DNA from: Streptacidiphilus fuscans
GTDB lineage: Bacteria; Actinomycetota; Actinomycetes; Streptomycetales; Streptomycetaceae
Assembly: GCF_015690355.1 (NCBI RefSeq)
Contig: NZ_JADPRT010000001.1
Span: 558,001 to 622,000, forward strand
Length of the DNA stretch: 64,000 nt
Direction of reading: 5' to 3'
The translations under genes and the position numbers were made by a program. Below the pieces are notes generated by a model. That model was not told the origin of the DNA, made no database searches, and saw only the letters and a program-made list of their open reading frames with translations. How positions within the stretch are numbered: position 1 is the first letter of the stretch; every line of letters starts with the position of its first letter. Below, piece by piece: positions 17,623 through 25,962 of the stretch.

Positions 17623-18860
17623 ACGGCGGCGCCGGGGGAGGCGAAGATCGCGGCCGGGTAGGTCGCGTCCACCGTGGTGGCAGGGCCGATGAGGGTTCGC
17701 GGGTCGCGTCTGTCCTCGAGCGTGCGGCGCAGGGTGTCCGAGCCCCACAGGCGGTCCAGCGCGCAGCCCGGCTCCGACGCGGGGGTGTCGGCCGAGCGCG
17801 GCAGCACGCGGAACTCGTCCGGGTAGAGCTCGGCCAGTGCCCACAGCAGGGTCAGCCCCGTGCGCACCGGCGCGAACGCCTCGGTGTCGGTGACGTGCAG
17901 CGCGACGCCGCGCAGCACCTGCCCCGCGTATTTGTGGAACACCGGCCGGAACCAGGTGTCCCGCCAGAGCACCCCGGGCAGGTTCTGCTCGCGCAGCAGC
18001 GGCAACAGCCGGTCGTCGACGTACGGTGCGCCGACGGTCTCGAACGGGCGCGTCGTGCCGCGCCCCTCGCTCACGTTGACGCCTTCGATCAGCCCGGTCG
18101 CGGCGTAGACCAGCGTGCTGTCGGCGGTCGGCAGGTTGGGCGAGGGCGGCACGAACGTGCGATACGCGCCGGGCTGCCGGTCCTCCCAGTCGCTGACCGC
18201 CACCACCGTCGGGTCCGGCAACGGCGTCGGGGTGGCACGCGAGCGCAGGGCGGCGAGTCGGGCGATCTCACCGGGCGTCAGGCCGTGCCGCAGCGGGATG
18301 TCGAGCCGACCGACGAAGCTCAGGTACGCCGGGTCCAGGCCGGGGCCCTCGACGGTGGTCCCGCCGAGCGGGTTGGGCCGGTCGAGGACCGCGAAGGGGA
18401 CGCCGGTACGGGCGGCAGCTGCCATGCAGTCCAGCATGGTGGAGGTGTAGGTCCAGTAGCGGGAACCCACGTCCTGCATGTCGAAGACGACGGCCTCCGG
18501 TTCGGTGGCGGCGATGGCCGCGTCCAGGTCGGCGGCGGGCAGCTCGTAGGTGTCGACGATCGGGATTCCGGTGGCCGGGTCGGTGCCGGCGCCCTCGGAC
18601 CGTCCTGCCTGGGCGGTGCCGTGCAGGCCGTGCTCGGGCGAGAGCAGCGCGGTGACGGTGAACCCGCGTTCCAGCAGCGCGTCCACCCCGCGCCTCAGGT
18701 CGGCGGTGAGCCCGGTGGCGTTGGTCGCCAGCGCGATGTGGCGGGCGGGCAGCAGGTCCGGATCGGCGAGCAACCGGTCCAGGCCGGTGGTCGTGGTCGC
18801 GGTCCGACGGGTGGCCGCGGTGCGGTCGGGGGCCGTGGTGGGGGCGGTAGCGGGCGGCAT
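17619..18860 (-). CDS. namZ: DUF1343 exo-beta-N-acetylmuramidase (NamZ family)
   Basis: 413 aa, full length for DUF1343. Key motifs: LLSPEHGLHG (about residue 73), VFDMQDVGSRYWTYTSTMLD, VLDRPNPLGG, and VEGPGLDPAYLSFVGR. Bacillus subtilis NamZ releases terminal MurNAc from peptidoglycan fragments and founded a new glycosidase family. Unlike that secreted enzyme, this protein has no signal peptide: the N-terminus is Thr/Ala/Arg-rich and hydrophilic, then directly the folded domain. Cleavage would therefore be inside the cell after import of MurNAc-GlcNAc. GAGGAG precedes ATG 18860 by 7 nt. It follows the RpiR gene by 28 bp. Confidence 0.88.
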   Translation of the reverse strand: MPPATAPTTAPDRTAATRRTATTTTGLDRLLADPDLLPARHIALATNATGLTADLRRGVDALLERGFTVTALLSPEHGLHGTAQAGRSEGAGTDPATGIPIVDTYELPAADLDAAIAATEPEAVVFDMQDVGSRYWTYTSTMLDCMAAAARTGVPFAVLDRPNPLGGTTVEGPGLDPAYLSFVGRLDIPLRHGLTPGEIARLAALRSRATPTPLPDPTVVAVSDWEDRQPGAYRTFVPPSPNLPTADSTLVYAATGLIEGVNVSEGRGTTRPFETVGAPYVDDRLLPLLREQNLPGVLWRDTWFRPVFHKYAGQVLRGVALHVTDTEAFAPVRTGLTLLWALAELYPDEFRVLPRSADTPASEPGCALDRLWGSDTLRRTLEDRRDPRTLIGPATTVDATYPAAIFASPGAAV

Positions 18861-18888
18861 GCGGGGGCTCCTCGGAGGTGCCGGTGGG

Positions 18889-19752
18889 TCAGCGGTCGTC
18901 GTGGAGGGTGCGGGTGGCGGCGTGGGTGCGTTCGAGCGAGGCGACGCTGCGGTCGTGGTCGTAGCGGGCAGCCCCGACGAACAGGTAGTCCACGACCGTG
19001 AGTTGAGCGATGCGGCTGGCCATCGCGCCGGAGCGGAAGCGGGTCTCGCGCACCGCCGTGCGCAGCGTCGCGTCGGCCTGCGCCTCCAGCGGGGTGGCGG
19101 CGGCGTTGGTCACGGCGACCGTGTAGGCGCCGCTCTGTCGTGCGGTGCGCAGGAAGGCGACGGTCTCCCGGGTACGCCCGCCGTGCGAGAAGCCGATGGC
19201 CACCCCGCGCGGTCCGAGCAGTGCGGCCGGTACCAGAGCCTCGTGCGCGTCGGTGAAGGAGACCGCGTCGATGTCGATCCGCAGCAGTTTCTGCGTCAGG
19301 TCGTGGGCGCCGGCGTTGCTGGCCGCGATGCCGAAGGCCAGCACGCGACGCGCTCCGGCGACCCGCTGAACGATCCGGTCCAGCAGGGCGATGTCGAGGC
19401 TGGCGGCGGTCTCCTGGATGCCGACGATCTCGGCGGTGCTGATCTTGGCGACCGCGTCGGCCAGGCTGTCGGTGGGGGTGATGTCCGAGCCGTACCCCGC
19501 CTCCGGGCCGAACCGGGCGGTCTCGCTGGCGAGTTCGGTGGCCATCTCGATCCGCAGCGGCGCGTACCCGGTGAAGCCGATGGTGCGGCAGAACCGCACC
19601 ACGCTGGTCTCCGAGGTCCGGCAGGTGCGGGCCAGTTCGGTGATGGTCCGGTCCAGGACGATCCGGGGCTCGGCCAGCACGGCGTCCGCGACCCGGCGCA
19701 AGGAAGGGGGGTATTCGTTCACCTGGGACTGAATGCTCGTCCGGATGCTCAC
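18889..19752 (-). CDS. RpiR/MurR-family transcriptional regulator 1
   Basis: 287 aa. N-terminal winged HTH about 1-77 (TITELARTCRTSETSVVRFC recognition helix), then a SIS sugar-phosphate-binding domain about 120-260 (VLAFGIAASNAGAHDL; IGFSHGGRTRETVAFL). In Escherichia coli and Bacillus, MurR regulators of this family sense MurNAc-6-P. The gene heads the NamZ/transporter operon and probably autoregulates. It shares the RETxFRSGAMASRIAxLTVV block with regulator 2 at 35396, so the two are paralogues. The GTG start lies 8 nt after a strong -10, so the transcript may be leaderless. Confidence 0.88.
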   Translation of the reverse strand: MSIRTSIQSQVNEYPPSLRRVADAVLAEPRIVLDRTITELARTCRTSETSVVRFCRTIGFTGYAPLRIEMATELASETARFGPEAGYGSDITPTDSLADAVAKISTAEIVGIQETAASLDIALLDRIVQRVAGARRVLAFGIAASNAGAHDLTQKLLRIDIDAVSFTDAHEALVPAALLGPRGVAIGFSHGGRTRETVAFLRTARQSGAYTVAVTNAAATPLEAQADATLRTAVRETRFRSGAMASRIAQLTVVDYLFVGAARYDHDRSVASLERTHAATRTLHDDR

Positions 19753-19760
19753 GGCCGCTC

Positions 19761-19789
19761 ACGCTATCCAGCGCCACGGGGTAGGTCAA
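19761..19789 (-). promoter_or_regulatory. Promoter of the rpiR1-namZ operon
   Basis: On minus: TTGACC (19789-19784), 17-nt spacer, TAGCGT (19766-19761). The GTG of rpiR1 at 19752 begins 9 nt after the -10, predicting a leaderless or near-leaderless mRNA. The context TCATTGACC recurs as TCATTGACA at the murK promoter (37458-37466). Confidence 0.6.
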
Positions 19790-19796
19790 TGACTAA

Positions 19797-19838
19797 CGTC
19801 AGGTTTAGTTGGTTGGTAATTTACTGACGGACTGACGG
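19797..19838. promoter_or_regulatory. Candidate RpiR operator region: inverted and tandem repeats
   Basis: Plus strand: CGTCAG (19797-19802) and CTGACG (19824-19829) form an inverted repeat around an AT-rich core (GTTTAGTTGGTTGGTAATTT), and ACTGACGG is directly repeated at 19823-19830 and 19831-19838. It lies just upstream of the rpiR1 -35. Operator role is inferred from position and symmetry. Confidence 0.4.
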
Positions 19839-19907
19839 GTGATCACGGACGACCCCGGTCCCGACCGCGGCACGTTAATCCCTCCTGCTTCCCCGCTTCT
19901 GAGCGGG

Positions 19908-21005
19908 TCAGCCGCCGCTGTGCAGGTGGGGAAAACGGAACTCGGTGGTGCTGCGCAGTTCCTCGCCCGGGCGCAGCACCGTGTCCGGATAGGACGGCTG
20001 GTTGGGGGAGTCGGGGAAGTGCTGGGTCTCCAGGCAGACACCCGCGTGCTGCTCGTACGGCTTGCCGGACGGCCCGCTCAGCGAGCCGTCGAGCTGGTTG
20101 CCCGTGTAGATCTGAACCCCCGGCTCGGCCGTCCACACCTCCATGCGGCGGCCGCTGTCGGGGTCCGCGAGGTGCGCGGCCCGGCGCAGCGCGCCCGGCG
20201 AAGGGGGCTCCCTGAGCACCCAGCAGTGGTCGTATCCGCCGGCGTCGCGCAGTTGCCGGTGGGTGTCACCGATGCGTGCGCCGATGGGATGCGGGGTGGT
20301 GAAGTCGAAGGGGGTGCCCGCCGTGGGGCTGGTCGGCCCGAGAGGGATCGCCTGTGCGGTGACCGGTAGGTACCGGTCGGCGTCGACCGTCAGCAGGTGG
20401 GCGAGCACGTCGCCCGAGCCCGCCCCCGCGAGGTTGAAGTACGCGTGGTGGGTGAGGTTCACCGGCGTCGCCCGGCTGGTCCGGGCGGTGAAGTCGAGGC
20501 GCAGTGTCCCTGCCTGGTCGAGCGTGTACTCCGCGGTGACGTCCAGGGCTCCGGGGAATCCCATGTCGCCGTCGGGACTGTGCAGGTGCAGGCGCAGGGC
20601 GGCAGCGTCGTCGCGCGGGTGCGGCTCGGCGTGCCAGACGCGGCGGTGGAACCCGTCCGGGCCGCCGTGCAGGGCATGGCCGCGGTCGTTCACCGCCACC
20701 TGCTGGGGCGCGCCGTCCAGCAGGAAGCGGCCGTGGGCGATGCGGTTGGCGTACCGGCCGACCAGGGCGCCCAGGAACGGGTTCTCGCCTGTGTAGTCGG
20801 TGAGTTCGGGCAGGCCGAGCACCACGCATTCGGTACGCCCGATGGTGTCCGGGACCTCGAGCCGGTGCAGGATGCCGCCGAAGTCCAGTATCTGCGCGCG
20901 CACTCCGGTGCCGCTGTCGAGGGTCCAACGGGTGACGAGGGTGCCGTCAGGGGTGGCGCCGAAAGCGCTGTGGGCAAGGCTGGGGGACGCGCTGGGGGGC
21001 GGCAT
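19908..21005 (-). CDS. galM: Aldose 1-epimerase
   Basis: 365 aa. Interconverts alpha and beta anomers of aldoses. GalM landmarks: GGILHRLEVPD, FLGALVGRYANRIAHGRFLL, the catalytic-His region NLTHHAYFNLAG (about 185), and a C-terminal catalytic-Glu region (VCLETQHFPDSPNQPSYPDTVL). In this context it would equilibrate the sugar imported by the ABC system encoded upstream. It sits 75 bp downstream of the LacI regulator, same strand, and is probably co-transcribed with it. Confidence 0.92.
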   Translation of the reverse strand: MPPPSASPSLAHSAFGATPDGTLVTRWTLDSGTGVRAQILDFGGILHRLEVPDTIGRTECVVLGLPELTDYTGENPFLGALVGRYANRIAHGRFLLDGAPQQVAVNDRGHALHGGPDGFHRRVWHAEPHPRDDAAALRLHLHSPDGDMGFPGALDVTAEYTLDQAGTLRLDFTARTSRATPVNLTHHAYFNLAGAGSGDVLAHLLTVDADRYLPVTAQAIPLGPTSPTAGTPFDFTTPHPIGARIGDTHRQLRDAGGYDHCWVLREPPSPGALRRAAHLADPDSGRRMEVWTAEPGVQIYTGNQLDGSLSGPSGKPYEQHAGVCLETQHFPDSPNQPSYPDTVLRPGEELRSTTEFRFPHLHSGG

Positions 21006-21080
21006 GAAGTCCTCAGACAGAAGTGGGCGCGGTGGCGCGAGGGGTTGGTTCGGTTGGGGCAGACCGTGGGTGACGGGAAG

Positions 21081-22118
21081 TCAGGCGCCGGTGCCGGGCC
21101 TGCCGCGTCCGATGGTCGACTCCCGGACGGTCAGGGTGCAGCCGGGCAGGATCCGCCGTGGGAACGCCGCGGTCGAGGCGCCGGAGGCGATGCGTTCGAC
21201 AAGGCAGTCGACGGCGAGCCGGGCGATGGCGGTCTTGTCCGGCGACATGGTGGTCAGGGACACCGCCGCGTACTGCCCCTCCTCGATGTCGTCGAAGCCG
21301 ACCACCGCGATGTCCTCGGGGATCCGCAGCCCGCGCTCGGTCAGCACCCGCATCGCGCCCAGCGCGACCAGGTCGTTGTAGGCGAAGACGGCGTCCGGCG
21401 GGTCCGTGCGGTCGAGCAGCCGGGTCATCGCGGCGGCCCCGTCACGGCGGTCGTAGCCGTCGGTGGCCAGCACCAAGGACTCGTCAGGGACGCCGCCGGA
21501 CGCCCGGATCTCCTCCCGCCAGCCGCGCAGGCGCAGATGGGCGGGCTGGCGCAGACTCTCGTGGCGGGCGCCCAGGAAGGCGATGCGCCGCTTGCCGAGT
21601 TCGATGAGGTGCCGGACGGCTGTCCGCGCGGCGGCCACGTTGTCGATGGCGATGTGGTCGTACGGCGCGTCGTACTCGCGTTCGCCCAGGAGCACGAGGG
21701 GAGGCCCTCCGGCGCGGGCGAGCAGGTCCTCGGTCTCCAGTCGAATAGGACTGAGGATGAGGCCGTCGATGATGTGGCTGCGGAAGCCCTGGGAGACCAG
21801 CACTTCCTTCTCCCGCAGTCCCGCGGTGTGGTCCAGGAGGACGATGTGGTCGTGTTGGGAGGCGGCGTCGATGACCGCGGTGGCCAGGTCCGCGAAGTAG
21901 GGGTTGCCGAGTTCGGGGACCGCGAGGGCGATGATCCCGGTCCGGCCCTTGCGCAGGTGACGGGCGGTCAGGTTGGGCCGGTACCCCAGGTCGTCGATGG
22001 CACGCTGCACCCGCTCGCGCGTCTCGGGCTTGACGTGCGGATAGCTGTTGACCACGTTGGAGACGGTCTTCACCGACACGCCCGCGCGCTGCGCGACATC
22101 CTTGAGGCTGACGCCCAC
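21081..22118 (-). CDS. LacI-family transcriptional regulator
   Basis: 345 aa, GTG start. HTH at the N-terminus (SLKDVAQRAGVSVKTVSNVV) with the LacI hinge (NLTARHLRKGRTG), then a periplasmic-binding-protein-like effector domain (IIALAVPELGNPYFADLATA; VVGFDDIEEGQYAAVSLTTM). Likely represses the ABC transporter and the divergent secreted enzymes through the CAACGTTG sites at 27142 and 27408. It is cut off from the permease gene upstream by a strong terminator hairpin, so it probably has its own promoter, though I do not see a convincing one. Confidence 0.9.
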   Translation of the reverse strand: MGVSLKDVAQRAGVSVKTVSNVVNSYPHVKPETRERVQRAIDDLGYRPNLTARHLRKGRTGIIALAVPELGNPYFADLATAVIDAASQHDHIVLLDHTAGLREKEVLVSQGFRSHIIDGLILSPIRLETEDLLARAGGPPLVLLGEREYDAPYDHIAIDNVAAARTAVRHLIELGKRRIAFLGARHESLRQPAHLRLRGWREEIRASGGVPDESLVLATDGYDRRDGAAAMTRLLDRTDPPDAVFAYNDLVALGAMRVLTERGLRIPEDIAVVGFDDIEEGQYAAVSLTTMSPDKTAIARLAVDCLVERIASGASTAAFPRRILPGCTLTVRESTIGRGRPGTGA

Positions 22119-22230
22119 GGCACCTTGCTCCCTCGTCCGTGGCCAGGGCCGGCTGTGGTGCCCGGACGCGGCCGCTGCCAGTGCGGTATGCGGTCCGTGT
22201 TCGGTGCACGGACCTGGAATGGGTGACCGA

Positions 22231-22260
22231 CCGCCGCAGGTGGACGACCACCTGCGGCGG
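22231..22260 (-). terminator. Strong intrinsic terminator hairpin after the ABC operon
   Basis: Perfect 13-bp stem, CCGCCGCAGGTGG (22231-22243) and CCACCTGCGGCGG (22248-22260), with a 4-nt loop. In transcript direction it begins 5 nt after the stop codon of the last permease gene. No U tract follows. Confidence 0.75.
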
Positions 22261-22265
22261 CGTGG

Positions 22266-23288
22266 TCACTCCCGTTGCCGGGTGTGGTTGAGCAGGGCCT
22301 GGAGCAGCACCACGACGGCCAGGAACGCACCGTTGACGGTGTCGGTGAACGCCGAGCCGTACTGCGACGCGTACTGGTCGATCAGATTATGGATCACGGC
22401 GAGCAGGAGCACGCCGCTGACGGTTCCGCCGACCGAGCCGACGCCCCCGGTGAGCAGAGTCCCGCCGATGACCACGGAGGCGATCGCGGTGAGCTCGTAG
22501 CCGACCCCGATCGTGGTGACTCCCGAGCCGAGCCGGGCGCTGCCCAGGGCACCGGCCGTCGCGGCCAGCGTTCCCGACAGGGTGTAGACGAGGATCTTGG
22601 TGCGCGCCACCGGAAGGCCCATCAGGAGTGCGGCGTTCTCGTTGCCGCCGATCGCGGTCAGGTTCGCGCCGAAGCGGGTCCGGGTCAGCAGCAGCGCGCC
22701 GAGCGCGAACAGTGCGGCCACCAGCAGCGTCGGCGTCCAGGTGCCGGCGCCCAGGTCGCGGAAGGCGGACCCGTTCGGCACGAGGTAGGTGGTGGCGCCT
22801 TCGTCGGTGACCGCCTGGAGCAGACCGCGTGCCCCGAGGAGCCCGGCAAGGGTGACGATGAACGGCGCCATACGCGCCCGCGCGACCAGCAACCCTTGCA
22901 GCGCGCCCCACGCGGCGCCGACGACCACGGGCAGCGCGACGGCCAGCCAGGTGCCGTGGGTCTGCGCCCCGTAGGCGGCCAGGACCCCGCCGAGGGCGTA
23001 CACGGAGCCGACGGAAAGGTCGATCCCGCCCGTCATGATGACGAAGGTCATGCCCAGCGCGAGCAGCCAGACGAACGCGTTGTTGCCCAGAATGCTGCTG
23101 ACGTTGGACCAGGTGGGAAAGGTGGCCGAGGTGGCCGAGGCGACAACGGCCAGGAGGACCAACACGGCCAGGGCGCCGCGCCGTTGGACCTGGGCGGTGA
23201 GCCGCTCGTGCAGGGGCGCAGGTCCGGGTGCGGCGCCGGGGGCACGTCCCGGAGTCGGTGCGGTGCGTTGTACGGCGGTGGGGCTCAT
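22266..23288 (-). CDS. Ribose/galactofuranose-type ABC permease (YjfF-like)
   Basis: 340 aa, BPD_transp_2 (RbsC) family with about ten hydrophobic segments. Motifs: GMTFVIMTGGIDLSVGSVYA (about 80-100), ARFGANLTAIGGNENAALLMG-type loop (TRFGANLTAIGGNENAAL), and GTLLTGGVGSVGGTVSGVLL. Second permease of the operon, with ATGA overlap to the preceding gene (start 23288, upstream stop 23285). Forms a heterodimeric channel with the 321-aa permease. Confidence 0.88.
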   Translation of the reverse strand: MSPTAVQRTAPTPGRAPGAAPGPAPLHERLTAQVQRRGALAVLVLLAVVASATSATFPTWSNVSSILGNNAFVWLLALGMTFVIMTGGIDLSVGSVYALGGVLAAYGAQTHGTWLAVALPVVVGAAWGALQGLLVARARMAPFIVTLAGLLGARGLLQAVTDEGATTYLVPNGSAFRDLGAGTWTPTLLVAALFALGALLLTRTRFGANLTAIGGNENAALLMGLPVARTKILVYTLSGTLAATAGALGSARLGSGVTTIGVGYELTAIASVVIGGTLLTGGVGSVGGTVSGVLLLAVIHNLIDQYASQYGSAFTDTVNGAFLAVVVLLQALLNHTRQRE

Positions 23289-24250
23289 CGGCTACCACGC
23301 TCCTGGGAGGCGTACACGGCAAGGCAGATGATGGCCGCCTCGACCATCTGCGTGTACGACGTGGGGACGTTGTGCTGGGTCAGGACGGCCGTGATCAGTT
23401 GCATGAAGAGCGCGCCGGCCACGGTGCCCAGCACGCGCACCCGGCCACCGCTCAGGGGAGTTCCGCCGACGACGACGGCGGTGATCGCGTCGAGTTCCAT
23501 GTTGAGGCCCTGGTTGGCCGGGTCGGCCTCGGCGCCGTGGCCCACGATCATGACCCCGGCGACGGCCGCGAGGACGCCGGAGAGGATGTAGACGGTCAAC
23601 AGGATGCGACGCACGGGCAGTCCGGCCAGTCGGCTCGCCGCCCGGTTGTCGCCGATGGCGACCAGTCGGCGGCCGAAGGTCGTGCGGCGCACCAGCAGTC
23701 CGGTCAGGACGGCGCAGGCCGCCGTGATCCACGCCATCAGCGGCACCCCGGCCACGCTGTCGGAGCCGAGTGCGAGCAGGCCCGCGTCGGTGACCGGCTT
23801 GGCGGAGTCCCCGTTGACGATCTCCGCGAGGCCGCGCACGCCGATCATCAGCGACAGGGTGGCCACGATGGGCTGGGTCCGGGTGAAGGCGACCATGGCT
23901 CCACCCACGGACCCTGACACCGCTCCCAGCAGCACGGCGACCAGGAGGGCGACCGGGAGCCCCCAGCCGAGGTACAGCGGGACGACCGCGGCGGAGAGCG
24001 CGATGACCGCGCCGACCGAGAGGTCGATCCCCTCGGTGCCGATCACCAGCGCCATACCGAGTGCGACCAGAAGGGTGGGGGACACCTGGAACAACTGGAT
24101 CCGGACATTGGCGACGGACAGGAAGCTGGAGTCCAGACCCACGGAGATCGCGAACAGCGCCACCAGCGCGGCGTAGACGCCGTACTCCTGCAGCAGGTGG
24201 CGCACGTGGTCGCGGTCGCGGACGGCCACCGCCCAGCCGAGAGTGCTCAA
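23285..24250 (-). CDS. Ribose/galactofuranose-type ABC permease (YtfT-like)
   Basis: 321 aa, RbsC family. Motifs: LLVALGMALVIGTEGIDLSV, TRTQPIVATLSLMIGVRGLA, and GTPLSGGRVRVLGTVAGALF. A TTG start at 24250 overlaps the ATPase stop (TTGA), so translation is probably coupled; no separate ribosome site is evident. Two distinct permeases per system is typical of the E. coli YtfQRT-YjfF galactofuranose importer. Confidence 0.88.
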   Translation of the reverse strand: MSTLGWAVAVRDRDHVRHLLQEYGVYAALVALFAISVGLDSSFLSVANVRIQLFQVSPTLLVALGMALVIGTEGIDLSVGAVIALSAAVVPLYLGWGLPVALLVAVLLGAVSGSVGGAMVAFTRTQPIVATLSLMIGVRGLAEIVNGDSAKPVTDAGLLALGSDSVAGVPLMAWITAACAVLTGLLVRRTTFGRRLVAIGDNRAASRLAGLPVRRILLTVYILSGVLAAVAGVMIVGHGAEADPANQGLNMELDAITAVVVGGTPLSGGRVRVLGTVAGALFMQLITAVLTQHNVPTSYTQMVEAAIICLAVYASQERGSR

Positions 24251-25872
24251 CGCCGTTCCTCCTTGTGCAGATCCAGTCCGTCCTCGTCCGCCGCCTGCGC
24301 GGGGACGTCGCCGGGGCGGGTGCCCTCTTCCGGGGCGGCTGTCGTCGCTAGGGCGCCGAGCAGCCCCTCCTCGGTGACGTCGTCGCCGGTCAGATGGCCG
24401 ACCACATGGCCCTCCTTGAGCACGACGATCCGGTCCGAGCCCTCGATCAGCTCCTCCAGGTCGGAGGAGATCAACAGCACGCCCAGCCCGTCACCGGCCA
24501 ACTCGTCGATGAGCGCCTGGACTTCAGCCTTGGCTCCGACGTCGATGCCGCGCGTGGGCTCGTCCAACAGCAGCACCCGCGGGTCGAGACAGAGCCAGCG
24601 CGCCAGCAGCACCTTCTGCTGGTTGCCGCCCGACAGGTCGCTCACCTTCTGGTCGGGGCTCGACGCCTTGATCCGGAGCCGGTCCATGAAGAAGCGCACG
24701 ATCTCGTCCTGCTTGGCCTGCGACACCAGGCCCGCCCGGGACAGCCGCGGCAGCGCGGCGAGCGAGATGTTCTCGCGCACGGACAGGCTCGGAATGATCC
24801 CCTCCAGCTTGCGGTCCTCCGGCAGCAGCACCACTCCGGCCCGGATCGCCGACGCCGGGCTGCGGCGAGTCAGCCGCCTGCCGCCGACCTCGACCGTGCC
24901 GGCGTCACCGGACAGCGCCCCGATGACCGCCTTGGCGGTCTCGCTGCGTCCTGACCCGAGCAGTCCGCCCAGGCCGACGACCTCGCCGGGGTGGATGTCC
25001 AGCGAGACCCCGTGCACGCGGTGGCGAACCGTCAGATCCCTTGCGCGGAGCGCGGGCGGGCCGTCGCGAAGGTGGTGCCGCCGGGCGTCGAAGGCCGTGC
25101 TGCCCTTGTCCCTGACCGCGGACATCTCGCGGCCGAGCATCAGGGAGATCAGCCGCAGCCTTTCCAGCTCGGCCATCTCCCCGGTGTGGACGACCTCGCC
25201 GTCGCGCATGACGGTGACCCGGGCGCAGATCTCGTACAGCTCGTCGAGGCGGTGGCTCACGTAGACGACCGCGGTGCCCTTCGCCCTGAGGTCCCGGATC
25301 ACCGAGAAGAGGGTCTCGACCTCGCGCGGCTCCAGCGAGGACGTGGGCTCGTCCATGATCACGACCCGGGCGTCGACCTGGGCAGCTCGCGCGAGTGCGA
25401 CCATCTGCTGGGCGCCCAGGCCCAGCGTGTCCAGCGGTCGCGTGACGTCCGTCTCCACGCCGTAGCGGCGCAGTTGCTCAGCTGCCTGACGGTTCATCAG
25501 GCGCACGTCCACCAGGCCGAGGCGCCGTGGCTCGCGGCCGAGGAAGAGGTTGCGAGCCACCGACATCATCGGGACGAGGTTGACCTCCTGGTAGATCGTG
25601 GAGATTCCGGCCGCCTGCGCCTCCAGCGGGTTGTGGAACTCCCGCTCGACGCCCGCGAGGCGGACCTGCCCCGCGTCGGGCCGGTACACCCCGGTCATCA
25701 CCTTGATCAGAGTGGACTTTCCGGCCCCGTTCTCACCGATCAGCGCGTGCACCTCGCCGGGGCGAACGGCGAAGTCCACCCCGTGCAGGGCGCGCACACC
25801 TGCGAAGCTCTTGTCGACCCCCGCCACCTCCAGCACGGAGGTGTCCCGGGGCGCGTGGTCCTGGTCGACCAA
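24247..25872 (-). CDS. Sugar ABC transporter ATPase with two nucleotide-binding domains (YtfR/RbsA-like)
   Basis: 541 aa, tandem ABC domains. First domain: Walker A GENGAGKSTLIKV, Walker B VVIMDEPTSSLEP, signature-like LDTLGLGAQQMVALARAA. Second domain: degenerate Walker A GLLGSGRSETAKAVIG, signature LSGGNQQKVLLARWL, Walker B VLLLDEPTRGIDV. This asymmetry is normal for CUT2 ATPases. The start codon is TTG at 25872 behind GAGGAGG, inside a palindromic GGAACGTTGG (see findings). A C-terminal extension of about 40 acidic residues is variable. Confidence 0.9.
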   Translation of the reverse strand: MVDQDHAPRDTSVLEVAGVDKSFAGVRALHGVDFAVRPGEVHALIGENGAGKSTLIKVMTGVYRPDAGQVRLAGVEREFHNPLEAQAAGISTIYQEVNLVPMMSVARNLFLGREPRRLGLVDVRLMNRQAAEQLRRYGVETDVTRPLDTLGLGAQQMVALARAAQVDARVVIMDEPTSSLEPREVETLFSVIRDLRAKGTAVVYVSHRLDELYEICARVTVMRDGEVVHTGEMAELERLRLISLMLGREMSAVRDKGSTAFDARRHHLRDGPPALRARDLTVRHRVHGVSLDIHPGEVVGLGGLLGSGRSETAKAVIGALSGDAGTVEVGGRRLTRRSPASAIRAGVVLLPEDRKLEGIIPSLSVRENISLAALPRLSRAGLVSQAKQDEIVRFFMDRLRIKASSPDQKVSDLSGGNQQKVLLARWLCLDPRVLLLDEPTRGIDVGAKAEVQALIDELAGDGLGVLLISSDLEELIEGSDRIVVLKEGHVVGHLTGDDVTEEGLLGALATTAAPEEGTRPGDVPAQAADEDGLDLHKEERR

Positions 25873-25906
25873 CGTTCCTCCTCGAATGTGGCTGCCGGTC
25901 GCAGCC

Positions 25907-25949
25907 GGGGGCGGAGCAGGAACCCGGCACAGCGGTTCCGCTCCGCCCC
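25907..25949 (-). terminator. Intercistronic hairpin between binding-protein and ATPase genes
   Basis: GGGGCGGAGC-A-GGAACC (25908-25924) pairs with GGTTCC-GCTCCGCCCC (25934-25949): a 16-bp stem with a single bulged A and a 9-nt loop. It begins 13 nt after the binding-protein stop. Such elements usually attenuate transcription or protect the upstream mRNA, giving excess binding protein over membrane components. Confidence 0.65.
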
Positions 25950-25962
25950 TGCGGACGCCGGG

